This document shows positions 17,901-23,310 of a stretch of DNA of 32,543 nucleotides, one piece after another (within the stretch, counting starts at the first letter, position 1; the number at the start of each line of letters is the position of its first letter). Source of the stretch: Stieleria sedimenti. Lineage in GTDB: Bacteria; Planctomycetota; Planctomycetia; Pirellulales; Pirellulaceae. The translations under genes were made by a program, and so were the position numbers. A model generated the notes under the pieces. The model was not told the origin of the DNA. It searched no databases and saw only the letters and a program-made list of their open reading frames with translations. The DNA is taken from contig NZ_JANZKV010000050.1 of the NCBI RefSeq assembly GCF_025060895.1, positions 1-32,543 of the forward strand, written 5' to 3'.

Positions 17901-18981
17901 ACGTGTTTCGCGGCTGACTGACAGAGAGGTCATGATTTTCGATGATCAGGGCGCCCGAGGTGACGTCGTGCCCTGGAATGCTGACCCGGTAGAATCCGTC
18001 GGACGGACGCGAGACGCTGAAGTCGCCGAAGGACTGCAGCATCGGGCTGACGCCGCCCTCGAAGCCGCCGTCGACGACACCGCCGATCAGACCTTGAGCA
18101 CTCCTGGGAATATAAAGCACACTGATCGGATCGGTGTCGGTTGACGCGATTTCCTGGCTATTGTCGCGAACCTGAATTGCCCATTGGTTTCCCCCAATCG
18201 GCCGAGCCCGGGAGTAGTTATCGGAGTTGTCGCCGGCGATCGAGAAAAGGAAGCCGTCCTCGAACGAATCGGTCACTCCGGCGACTTCGACCACATAGTT
18301 TCTGCCGTCTCCGCTCGCACTGATGTCCGTGCTACCGAAAACCCTTACGCCACCTTCATCGATCGTTGCCCCGGCCCATCCCGCATCGTAGGGGAAGAAA
18401 GTATTCGAGATCGGAACGGAGCTTTCCCCATTGTTCTCCGGGGCGGCGGCCATTGCGATCCAGGTGCTCGCGGCGTCGACCACATACTGGAGAACGCCCA
18501 AGTTGGTTTGTGTGCTGTCAACCGGTTGGTTGTCGCGAAGCACCGGCAAACTGATTCCTTCATCCGCCGTCAGGGGTGCCAGTTCCGTATCGTTGGACGG
18601 GTCTGCATCATTGTCGCGATGCAGGTCCAGGTCACCTCGATTGCCGGTGATCGAAGTCACTGCGCCCGGAATCAACGAGCGTTGGGGAACACCCGGCTGG
18701 CCGGGACGATCAGGGATGAACCAATCCGTGGCGTTGACGGCCGCGTCATAGGTTGCACGATCGAAGTCGACCTGAAACGCCGAGACCGATTGCACTTCGC
18801 TTCCGGATGTGTCGTTGGTGAGCACGTTGATCGCGCTGTCGGCTGCCAACGTCAACGAGTCGTTGACGACATTCGCCGCAAGCAGTTGACGGGCTTCAAG
18901 GGATTCCAGTTTCAGGTGTTTTTGGGTGGGGCGACGACGCTTTGATCGTGAACTTGAATCCTTCGTACGATGCTTGTTCAT
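8962..18981 (-). CDS. Giant multidomain surface protein (DNRLRE, choice-of-anchor I, PhoX-like, dockerin-like)
   Basis: About 3,339 residues from the ATG at 18981 (a GTG at 18993 would add four). Approximate order: Lys/Arg-rich leader and LEPR-like motif LESLEARQLLAA (25-36), a planctomycete surface-sorting signature; three large modules (near 195-480, 715-1010, 1150-1440), each with FFPF/Y..W, two related ~75-residue beta units and a VCBS/cadherin-like DTFTYT.DG..TATVTV domain; another cadherin-like domain (480-580); a beta domain with GNGAGQVGVSG (1440-1595); two DNRLRE domains (~1597-1798, ~1800-1988); a choice-of-anchor D (ASPM/HYDIN-like) domain (~1990-2113); a choice-of-anchor I propeller (~2130-3140) interrupted after VANEGE (~2252) by a ~555-residue PhoX/DUF839-like segment and resuming at GSVSIIDLSGG (~2815); and a dockerin-like pair of calcium loops (DANGDGFRNGIDLN, DTNGDGSINGIDLN) at ~3281-3339. 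Likely secreted or surface-attached; a calcium-dependent phosphatase or adhesin role is inference. Confidence 0.9.
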   Translation of the reverse strand: MNKHRTKDSSSRSKRRRPTQKHLKLESLEARQLLAANVVNDSLTLAADSAINVLTNDTSGSEVQSVSAFQVDFDRATYDAAVNATDWFIPDRPGQPGVPQRSLIPGAVTSITGNRGDLDLHRDNDADPSNDTELAPLTADEGISLPVLRDNQPVDSTQTNLGVLQYVVDAASTWIAMAAAPENNGESSVPISNTFFPYDAGWAGATIDEGGVRVFGSTDISASGDGRNYVVEVAGVTDSFEDGFLFSIAGDNSDNYSRARPIGGNQWAIQVRDNSQEIASTDTDPISVLYIPRSAQGLIGGVVDGGFEGGVSPMLQSFGDFSVSRPSDGFYRVSIPGHDVTSGALIIENHDLSVSQPRNTYFSYDDAGDGSGDIIIRQFAWNGNTETPLNSDFVFFFVPFENTLSPTTDLTVSSLGENNNGLSAKGLPLTLNADGTVNYATSGAIRALGAGETDSDTFVYRATDGTTESAEATVTVHWVGINDAPEVISTPADLILNEDDAATVLDLTAIFSDVDTNDVLTYGIDTGVSGLVSGEIVGTDVSITPALNQFGYVQISLSATDTSGEIASVTLGISVIPQDDDVQAVDDDGTVTDKLTPARIDVLGNDFHPDTTEFSVSAAEIYGDPAATTNEDSVFSVINTTAAPNDLTIQSAGNLGDVAVGRGGFDLSLADGVFLGTGRDNTSPFPTVNTYAAFGSYGFATDRGIGGGERNTALSAAFFPFGDQWTSGHIAADGTVLGGVGISQANVTLLQPGLFEITIPEASFTDDGLLFAVSGSNDDNIVSVYPQGFNNKWLVRQIDSDSDATGFESDPISFVYLPGSTSGLIGGRAAAEEGQYTLRQSYGNVTLGSDTDLAPLVSINGYTPADGALIAIATSFDFADVNGSSTLIPANQAVMATPQGNDFRLDILQSQTFTPTGNFPEFQFIFLPYDSPLEKIDGLDFSIDGFDSLSALGASVTLEADGTFTYDPSGAGAPIADLGNGESTTDTFTYTIRDGRGGTSTATVSVTVQGENQAPTANDDVVNLNELNAQGALITVLGNDVDPDVESLLGTPTGIPSANLSVDAASVWSVSQTGTAPVNLTLGDFSTGTVEILQNGNAINQADGVVLATIRENFDGANTNYRLVQAFDNGSGTSLALQQFGTDAAADADVSVAFFPFADNWVGGHVSGGGTLTHGSGLTDAEVVRTDVGRYEVSIPGVTDAALDGFLFVIGNENADNVAQARAVPGSSVYEVAVRDNQQDFGNGEDGGFSFVFVPRNAQNLVAGAIDPFNSGPNAVSLAVGEFSVERLDVTDGGHEWKVTIPGQSPDTGMLILTNQDNGEIEDNFLSYQDDGAGSFLIRSQDMPGLGRQDERFTFTFIPFDSIGQPAARPVPGLLSIDSVDPTSSLGATLTANADGTIRYDPGTVLDSLYEGETATDTFTYTMTDGFGGTATATVTVNIDGFGTAPVLQASSGATYYGVGDEAISIDGQFNVAPVGVPFFDGAAATVELTSGQIASDTLSIRDEGNGAGQVGVSGSDISFDGVVVASFTGGSGTTPLTVTFNAAATELAVDRILQSVTYVNSDPVLTGGSRTTTFSFVDGNGRASDSVTKQLELGLVYRRELQQGVNLGYGTYQGTSDAQIREADPDSVIAPGSDLLVDFDSGGNASQVLLRYDNLFGDGPGQIPLGSVITSANLVVETNPNTSNAPGDGANLHRMSIDWDDATATWNAFGNGIQPGTGEAAGAFESQIGTASGAGSTGTGLLSFSVLPDLQAWADGETNHGWLMQGWQNLTDGWFFSSAEDETPTARPKLEIEWVPAGANVVSFREGVNGYSSTVDTEIDSATADDDLSSAETLFIDSPTSRALIRFDDIIGDLAGQVPAGSRIITARLRTASSTSNAQGDGARFFPMLTSWDDTDTFNSLVDGVNIDGVEAASEYTAFAGNASLNPNVQGGFHDWDVTSDVQAWVNGDLTNFGWLFEPWEGGTDGWGVQSSEAANEIERPRLEIVFTAAIDPEINITGDNGQAVAAGTTNVSPLAGTDFGSADVAGGTVTKTFTIENTGAAALNISAAEVIGAEAGAFSFTNQPVATVIPGGSFSFDLVFDPSKLGLHDATVVITSDDADEGVYQFAIQGNGVGFPALSATPDGSTSFTAIGGISSGLSGAEISAFDPGSDRLFVTSDAGLQVINLSNPANPVLLSTIQPTAEGASDNAITSVAVNQAGVVAVAVPGSDPQAPGNVFFYNAADSAFLGSVTVGALPDQLTFTPDGSRLLVANEGEASSAAVPAMATGQGGFQVEPIFTVGETLSATTGALNATTAGDYVPPGVLDGLGAYELDGSTVRVFATHELLSTRGYDYTVTDGAGGSLTLEGARISYFDIDKATRQIVDGGLAYDTIYDATGAVATDNSFLANNFTGFSRFCSAVLIEPHQFGAGQGTEDRIFFAGEEDGGGFNSVGGAEWALDVATGEIWHVPAMGRGAWENITEVDTGTTTHVAFLLSDDTSPFDADPLNDEGREAAPIYLYVGQKDAGGDFLARNGLRDGSLFVWVADNGTVDPTDFNALGGTPTSLGGAWVELESGIMTGGNPNTPSEDGSSGFDEYGYPTQRTLWLRAEAVGAFGFSRPEDVATNPAMGNQVVLASTGVDNYVGGVDTFGTIYTITTDFTNLAAPTATIDIIYDGDADLTRALRSPDNLDWADDGFIYIQEDKAENATLLGEPLFGAGATNPSEAGIVRLDPATGETVRVASIDRSIVLDPSTSGTPFDTDAGVTGQWETSGILDVSTLFGEIPGSLFLFDIQAHGIEDQTDVNTDSRINDNDLVEGGQLAFLNSNPSPAADPVGSVSIIDLSGGVATATVQTAGFAAFDGSEQALRDAGVKLSPGKSVSQDVEPEYIAVSADGTTARVTLQENNAFADVDLATATITRILPLGYKDHNAANAQIDPTNNSPDALTLGSFPVRGLFQPDAIASYQVDGVTYYVTANEGDARDAEETDVQSVTLDPTMFPNAAALQSAASAGELELSGIVGDPDGDGDFDALYSFGARSFSIWNEAGDMVFDSGDVLARATGLLGLYPDGRSDNKGTEPEGVTIGQIDGRTYAFVGLERANAIMVFDVTDPTNVTLSQVLHDTADVSPEGLTFISSSDSPSGSPLLVVSNEVSNTLRVYAIGSTPATPQVESVVINDGSASRSQITSVTVTFDTEVDHAALQSAFTLTNVDTSTQVTGLDIAANNSGGKTIAVLSFAAGASVVTRNGSGLQGNSLADGNYRLDIAGTQVRATAGATAMAVDYAFGGHDASGTPNDDFFRLLGDANGDGFRNGIDLNSIIPSLFNPNEYRFDLDTNGDGSINGIDLNDLIPTIFGSPRQ

Positions 18982-19593
18982 GCTTGATTTCACGGTGAAT
19001 GTTTCTGTTGTGAATGGTTCGATGGGGAGCGACGCGGCAACGTGTTCGTCGTGGTGCGTCTCATTGATCGGTCTGGGCCGATGCGGCGGAGAATAGCGAT
19101 CGCAAAAACTTGAGCAATGCGATGTTGTCGTTATTCACACAGTTCACACAGTTACTCGTTAGAACATTCACGAGAGCTTCATGCAGCGGTCTGCAGCTCG
19201 GTTTGATGTTCAATCCATGTTGCAAACATGGGGGTCTGATCCCGTTTGCTGTTCTCTCAAGCGTCGTGCACTTGATGAGTCGTCACGTGTGTCCGCAGGT
19301 GGGCGTTCCTGCCCCTGAATGCGGTGTCGCGATTGTTAGAAACTGGTGATGGCTTTTGCGTGGTTTAGATGAATTAGCCACAAGACTTCTAAACTCGACT
19401 TTTGTATCGAGATCAGCTCGCTACGGTATCGCCGGGAGCACGAAAGCTCTTTCGATGAACCTTCTTCACTTCATCATGTTCATGACGACGCTTCGTCGGA
19501 ATAAGTGAACCACGTTGCCATCAACGGCACGAGTATCGGTTTGCCCTTGAAACAATTTTGAATCACCACAGTTATCACTTACAGGAGACAACA
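18982..19593. other. Divergent intergenic region, no gene seen
   Basis: About 600 bp between the divergent giant surface-protein gene and the DUF1559 gene. The only open frames are short and show no protein-like features. A small direct repeat (TTCACACAGTT-like, twice near 19135-19151) is visible. Promoters for both neighbours must lie here, but I cannot assign -35/-10 boxes; a GGCAC...TTGC pair near 19526-19544 has the wrong spacing for sigma-54. Confidence 0.5.
19583..19587 (+). promoter_or_regulatory. Ribosome binding site AGGAG
   Basis: AGGAG six nt upstream of the ATG at 19594. It decides the start of the DUF1559 gene in favour of ATG 19594 over the in-frame TTG at 19558. It is one of the few strong Shine-Dalgarno sites in the window, so this gene may be highly translated. 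Confidence 0.75.
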
Positions 19594-20661
19594 ATGTGGT
19601 CAGGTAGTTGCATTCGATTGAATAAAACAACGCGAGCGCGCGGTTCGAATCGCATGGTGTCCGGCGGTTTTACGTTGGTTGAGTTGCTGGTCGTGATCGC
19701 GATCATCGGGATCTTGGTCGGACTGCTGTTGCCGGCGGTGCAAGCCGCCCGCGAAGCGGCTCGCAGAATGCAGTGCAGCAACAACATGAAGCAAATTGCA
19801 CTCGCGACTCTGAACTACGAAAGTACCTACAAGCAATTGCCGCCCGGGCCTTGGGATGGAGACCCCGGCACCAGCAACCCGTCCGGCCGAACGTCCGACG
19901 CGTGCTGCCGTGCGGCGAATCGCGCGGGATGGTCGGCGCAGTGGAGGATTCTGCCTTTCCTGGAACAGGCCGCCGTCTACGACTTGGCGACCAATGATCC
20001 GCCGTGGTGGCCGAATCGTCCGAATAATTCACGTGAAGACGACGTCGCTCAAGTGCTGATCCCCGTCTATTACTGTCCGACTCGGCGGTCGCCGACGGGA
20101 TATGGCAGTGCGAAATTTGGTCGCGTGGATTACGCCGGAAACGGCGGCTTCTACCACGGTCGACCCGATTCGGCCGTCAACTTCATTCCCGAAGCTCCAC
20201 TCGGCGCTCCCGCTGTTTCGACCCGCAGTCGCTCCAACGGAGGTCTGATCAAGAAGCGTGCCGGTGCCATCATCTGGGCCAAAGACGGTGACAAACGCCG
20301 CCTGGCTGATATCCGTGATGGCCTGACGCACAGCATCGTGTTTGCCGAAAAGTCACTGCCGTATACCGAGCATGGACTTGATGGTGGTGATAACGAACGC
20401 TGGAACAACGCGGGCTGGGATACCGATACGATCCGTTGGCACTTCCCGCCCAAGTCGGACAACGATGCGTATGCTCCCGATCGCGATGCCGGTGGGTCGA
20501 CCAACTGGAACCGCTACTTCGGCGCAGCACACGTCGGTGTCCACGCCGCCCTCTGCGACGGGTCGGTGCAGTTCTATAACTTCAACATCGACGCAACGAT
20601 TTGGAAGAATCTGTGTGTCGTTGACGATGGCGAGTCGCATGAAGAAAACCAAGTCAACTAA
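19594..20661 (+). CDS. DUF1559 pseudopilin-like protein
   Basis: 355 residues. A short basic leader ends in SGG, followed by the type IV prepilin/pseudopilin signal FTLVELLVVIAIIGILVGLLLPAVQ; cleavage is expected after Gly25, with the conserved Glu at +5. The helix continues into AAREAARRMQCSNNMKQIALATLNYES, the DUF1559 hallmark. The C-terminal domain ends with the conserved region AHVGVHAALCDGSVQFYNF (the H-x-DG motif). DUF1559 proteins form very large paralogous families in planctomycetes; many are thought to be surface or type II-secretion-like pseudopilins, but individual roles are unknown. It is the first gene of a probable three-gene operon with two lipoproteins (gaps of 31 and 47 bp). 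Confidence 0.95.
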   Translation: MWSGSCIRLNKTTRARGSNRMVSGGFTLVELLVVIAIIGILVGLLLPAVQAAREAARRMQCSNNMKQIALATLNYESTYKQLPPGPWDGDPGTSNPSGRTSDACCRAANRAGWSAQWRILPFLEQAAVYDLATNDPPWWPNRPNNSREDDVAQVLIPVYYCPTRRSPTGYGSAKFGRVDYAGNGGFYHGRPDSAVNFIPEAPLGAPAVSTRSRSNGGLIKKRAGAIIWAKDGDKRRLADIRDGLTHSIVFAEKSLPYTEHGLDGGDNERWNNAGWDTDTIRWHFPPKSDNDAYAPDRDAGGSTNWNRYFGAAHVGVHAALCDGSVQFYNFNIDATIWKNLCVVDDGESHEENQVN

Positions 20662-20692
20662 TACTTCTCAACCCTCTGATAGGATTGAACCC

Positions 20693-20875
20693 ATGTTCTT
20701 TCACGCTCCTTTTCGAGCACGACGTTACAGTCTTGCATTGATCTTGATCACCGCGTGCTTGGTGATGCCGATGATCGGCTGCGGCGGCTCCGCCGCGCCC
20801 GAGATCGACACCGACGTTGCAGCGGAAATTCAGGCGGAAGATGAAGCCGTCATCGACGCCGAAAGTGAACTCTAA
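20693..20875 (+). CDS. Small lipoprotein with acidic tail
   Basis: 60 residues. A basic start (MFFHAPFRARRYS) is followed by a hydrophobic helix (LALILITACLVMPM) and the lipobox MIGC, so signal peptidase II cleavage and N-terminal lipidation are expected. The mature part is only about 30 residues and strongly acidic (Glu and Asp dominate, ending DAESEL). ATG 20693 has AGGA at 20681-20684, 8 nt upstream. Small lipoproteins like this often follow DUF1559 genes in planctomycetes. The role is unknown; binding a cation or a partner such as the pseudopilin is only a guess. The longer open frame that contains it starts inside the upstream gene and is not real. Confidence 0.78.
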   Translation: MFFHAPFRARRYSLALILITACLVMPMIGCGGSAAPEIDTDVAAEIQAEDEAVIDAESEL

Positions 20876-20922
20876 CTTGTTTCGTGTTTCGTTTTGCTAC
20901 TCGGAATTGCATCTTGAAGATC

Positions 20923-21801
20923 ATGGAAATGTTGTGCCCGACAGTTCGGCTGTCGGGTGCCGGTCTGTTGCTCGCTCTTGGCCTGGTCGGTTGCTCATCG
21001 GAGTCCGATTCCGGTGACTCGGCCAAGCAGCTTGCCAACTCTCCCGCCGTTGCCGATCCCTACCTCGGACCGGCGGTTCGCGATTTCCAGATCTGGCGTC
21101 CCTACGTGGCGGTCAACGATTATCAAATCGATCCAGACAGGATTCATGCGACTGCGTTTGCGGTCCATTTGGTGCCCGGTGATGATCCGGTCATGATCAT
21201 GCCGCTGCATCCGGCGCTTCAACAACCCGATCCCGTCGTCAACCGCGACGCGGCCGAAGCCGCCCGCAGTGGCGTCACGAAGATCATGGTCAGCGAAGCG
21301 TTCGGTGCCGCCGATGCGATGCGACAGCTGAGGCAGATCATCGAGTTCGAAGACGCCGACGAATCGGATGGCGACCGATGGACGCGTGATCTGGTCGCCG
21401 TCTCAGCGGGCGCATTGGCTCGGGGGCTTCGACCACTGCAATTCGCAACCGCGACGCCCCATGTCGGCGACACCGTTTGGATGGCGACGGCGGTGTATGC
21501 GGGAGCCTCGCCGAGCCGCGTGGCTCATCAAGCGACCGTGACCCAGGTCGACGGCGATGGCCGGATCGAGTACCGGTTTGCCAATTCGCGGCTCTCTCTG
21601 CAGGCGACTGCCGGCGCCCCGCTGCTGGACGACGCGGGGCATGTCGTCGGCGTCCATCTGGGAGAGCCGGTCGAAGACGGCGGCGCAGGCGACGAGCCGC
21701 AGTCTGGTGTCTTCGGATTTGGAGTTTCGGCGGCCGAGGTTTTGCGGGCTTGGGGAGGTGGGCCGGCGACTGGCGGGCAGGGCGAAACCGGCGCGGAATA
21801 A
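20923..21801 (+). CDS. Lipoprotein with trypsin-like fold lacking the catalytic serine
   Basis: 292 residues from ATG 20923 (a GTG at 20884 would add 13). The signal LSGAGLLLALGLVGC contains a lipobox (LVGC, lipidated Cys24). The mature part resembles an S1/trypsin-like domain: ATAFAVHL aligns with the GTGF..V strand, IMPLHPAL with the catalytic-His region, TRDLVAVSAGA with the catalytic-Asp strand, GDTVWMATAVY with the next strand, and ATAGAPLLDDAGHVVGVHLG with the G-x-S-G-x-P nucleophile loop. In the last, Ala replaces Ser, so proteolysis is unlikely: a pseudo-protease, perhaps a binding or scaffold domain. The family assignment comes from reading motifs by eye and needs a profile or structure check. 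Third gene of the DUF1559 cluster. Confidence 0.72.
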   Translation: MEMLCPTVRLSGAGLLLALGLVGCSSESDSGDSAKQLANSPAVADPYLGPAVRDFQIWRPYVAVNDYQIDPDRIHATAFAVHLVPGDDPVMIMPLHPALQQPDPVVNRDAAEAARSGVTKIMVSEAFGAADAMRQLRQIIEFEDADESDGDRWTRDLVAVSAGALARGLRPLQFATATPHVGDTVWMATAVYAGASPSRVAHQATVTQVDGDGRIEYRFANSRLSLQATAGAPLLDDAGHVVGVHLGEPVEDGGAGDEPQSGVFGFGVSAAEVLRAWGGGPATGGQGETGAE

Positions 21802-22059
21802 ACGTCGTGTTGCCCGTCGGCCGGAACGAACCGGATGGTCGTTAAACGACGGTACCCTCCCCTCGCTGCGCTCGTGCAGTTTTTGAGTCGTTGAAAATCA
21901 AGGGGGCTGGTCACTCTCCGCCCGGGTATGGGTGTCGACACCTCTTTTGCGTGTCAGATCTGGTCGGAGTGGATGGCGTCGGCCAACGGCCGTTTACAGC
22001 CATAGCCTCGGGTGATGCCCTGCGGATTACCCACATCTTTTCATCCCGGATGGGATGGC
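21802..22059. other. Intergenic region between convergent genes
   Basis: No gene seen. It lies downstream of the pseudo-protease gene and leads into the hairpin cluster at 22060-22250; the minus-strand frame across it (about 22171-21911) is coding-like only because the repeat is open, and has no domain. Confidence 0.5.
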
Positions 22060-22250
22060 AGAAAGTAGCCGGCGGTCGAGCGCAGCGAACACCGCCGGAA
22101 CGGGAAAAATAGTACAAAACGACCCTGAAGGGGTCGCAGCGTCGGATTGCTGTGACCCCATCCGGGGTCAATCTACAAACGGTTGTAAGGATCCCGGTGG
22201 TGCGCTAAGGCGACCACCGGCTACTTGCTGCAACCCCTTTCGGGGTAAAA
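22060..22250. repeat. Cluster of nested hairpins, probable non-autonomous repeat element
   Basis: Five stem-loops in 190 bp: CCGGCGGT/ACCGCCGG (22069-22098), CGACCC/GGGTCG (22120-22136), TGACCCC/GGGGTCA (22153-22170), CCGGTGGT/ACCACCGG (22194-22220) and ACCCC/GGGGT (22233-22246). The first and fourth are themselves inverted copies of each other: AGTAGCCGGCGGTCG on the left corresponds to AGTAGCCGGTGGTCG read on the minus strand on the right. The whole therefore looks like one element with inverted ends. It lies between the convergent ends of the pseudo-protease gene and accA. Confidence 0.75.
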
Positions 22251-22341
22251 CCTGCTCCACTGTCGACACCAATGCCTGCCAGGGAGGGAGATTTCTTCGG
22301 AGGGGCGTTCGGACTCCGTGCGTCGATTCCGCGACGGGCAA

Positions 22342-23304
22342 TCAGGAGGCCTCTTCGAGGAAGACTCCGATGCGTCGGAATTTTTCGTAACGCGAGTCGA
22401 GCAACTGATCGACCGACTGGGTTTCGAGCTCGCCGAGTGTTTTGGAGAGGTACGTTTTGAGTCGGGTGGCCATTTGGTGATGATCCCGATGGGCTCCACC
22501 GAGTGGTTCGTCGAGCACATCATCAACGACGCCGAGGCGTTTGAGGTGATCGCTGGTGAAGCGGAGTGCGGCGGCGGCTTTGGGTGCGTGTTCGTGGCTT
22601 TTCCAGAGGATGCCGGCGCAACCTTCGGGGCTGATCACGCTGTAATAGGCGTGTTGCATGACGGCAATCCGGTCGCCGACACCGATCCCCAACGCCCCTC
22701 CCGATCCGCCTTCGCCGATCACGATGCAGATGATCGGCGTTTTCAGCTGGCTCATTTTGAACATGCTTTCGGCGATCACTTGCGCCTGGCCCCGTTCTTC
22801 GGCACCGACGCCGGGATAGGCGCCGGGTGTATCGATGAAGCAGATCAGGGGCAGTTTGTATTTTTCGGCCAATCGCATTTTGACCATCGCCTTGCGATAG
22901 CCTTCGGGATGGGCACAACCGAAGTGGCAGGCGGCGCGTTCTTTGAAGGTACGTCCTTTTTGGTGGCCGAGCACCATGACTTTGAAGCGATCCAATTTGG
23001 CGAAGCCGGCCAGCATCGCCCGGTCATCGCCGAAGTGTTTGTCGCCGTGGAGTTCCACGAAATCGTCGAACGCCAGGTTCAGGTAGTCCTTGGTGTAGGG
23101 GCGGTTCTTGTGTCGGGCGACTTGAACGGTTTGCCACGGATCGAGCGAGGAATAGACGTCGCGCAATTGTTTGGCAAGGTCCGTCCGCAACGACCGCAAT
23201 TCGGCTTCGGCGGCTTCACTGCGTTCGGTCTGTCGTTGGAGGGCGCTGATGCGGGTTTCAAGTTCAGCGATTTCGATTTCGAAATCGAGTCCGGGTCCGG
23301 CCAT
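22342..23304 (-). CDS. accA: Acetyl-CoA carboxylase carboxyltransferase subunit alpha
   Basis: 320 residues, full length. With AccD it forms the carboxyltransferase that moves CO2 from biotinylated BCCP to acetyl-CoA, giving malonyl-CoA, the first committed step of fatty-acid synthesis, in the cytoplasm. The N-terminal coiled region (DFEIEIAELETRISALQ) and DPWQTVQVARHKNRPY are typical. Core motifs present are FVELHGDKHFGDD, GHQKGR, FGCAHPEGYRKA, FIDTPGAYPGVGAEERGQ, GEGGSGGALGIGVGD and YSVISPEGCAGILW. The start is ATG 23304, with GAGGA 10 nt upstream inside the end of the kinase gene, whose stop is only 6 bp before this start. accD is not in the window, as is common when accA and accD are unlinked. 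Confidence 0.97.
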   Translation of the reverse strand: MAGPGLDFEIEIAELETRISALQRQTERSEAAEAELRSLRTDLAKQLRDVYSSLDPWQTVQVARHKNRPYTKDYLNLAFDDFVELHGDKHFGDDRAMLAGFAKLDRFKVMVLGHQKGRTFKERAACHFGCAHPEGYRKAMVKMRLAEKYKLPLICFIDTPGAYPGVGAEERGQAQVIAESMFKMSQLKTPIICIVIGEGGSGGALGIGVGDRIAVMQHAYYSVISPEGCAGILWKSHEHAPKAAAALRFTSDHLKRLGVVDDVLDEPLGGAHRDHHQMATRLKTYLSKTLGELETQSVDQLLDSRYEKFRRIGVFLEEAS

Positions 23305-23310
23305 CGATTG

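Noticed and set aside
19270-19345. Hammerhead-like core (TTGATGAG ... GAAAC)
   Set aside because: The first box is not CTGATGA, and the sequences next to the two boxes do not pair as stem II.
19110-19349. 79-codon plus-strand open frame before the DUF1559 gene
   Set aside because: No start context, Cys/His-rich atypical composition and no family; more likely intergenic.
19526-19544. Sigma-54 promoter (GGCAC ... TTGC)
   Set aside because: The GG-to-GC spacing is 17 nt instead of 12.
19640-19655. tRNA-like T-arm (GGTTCGAATCG)
   Set aside because: It lies inside the leader of the DUF1559 gene, and no acceptor, D or anticodon arms can be built around it.
21911-22171. 86-codon minus-strand open frame
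   Set aside because: Made of intergenic hairpin repeat sequence; such repeats often stay open by chance and are mis-annotated as hypothetical proteins.
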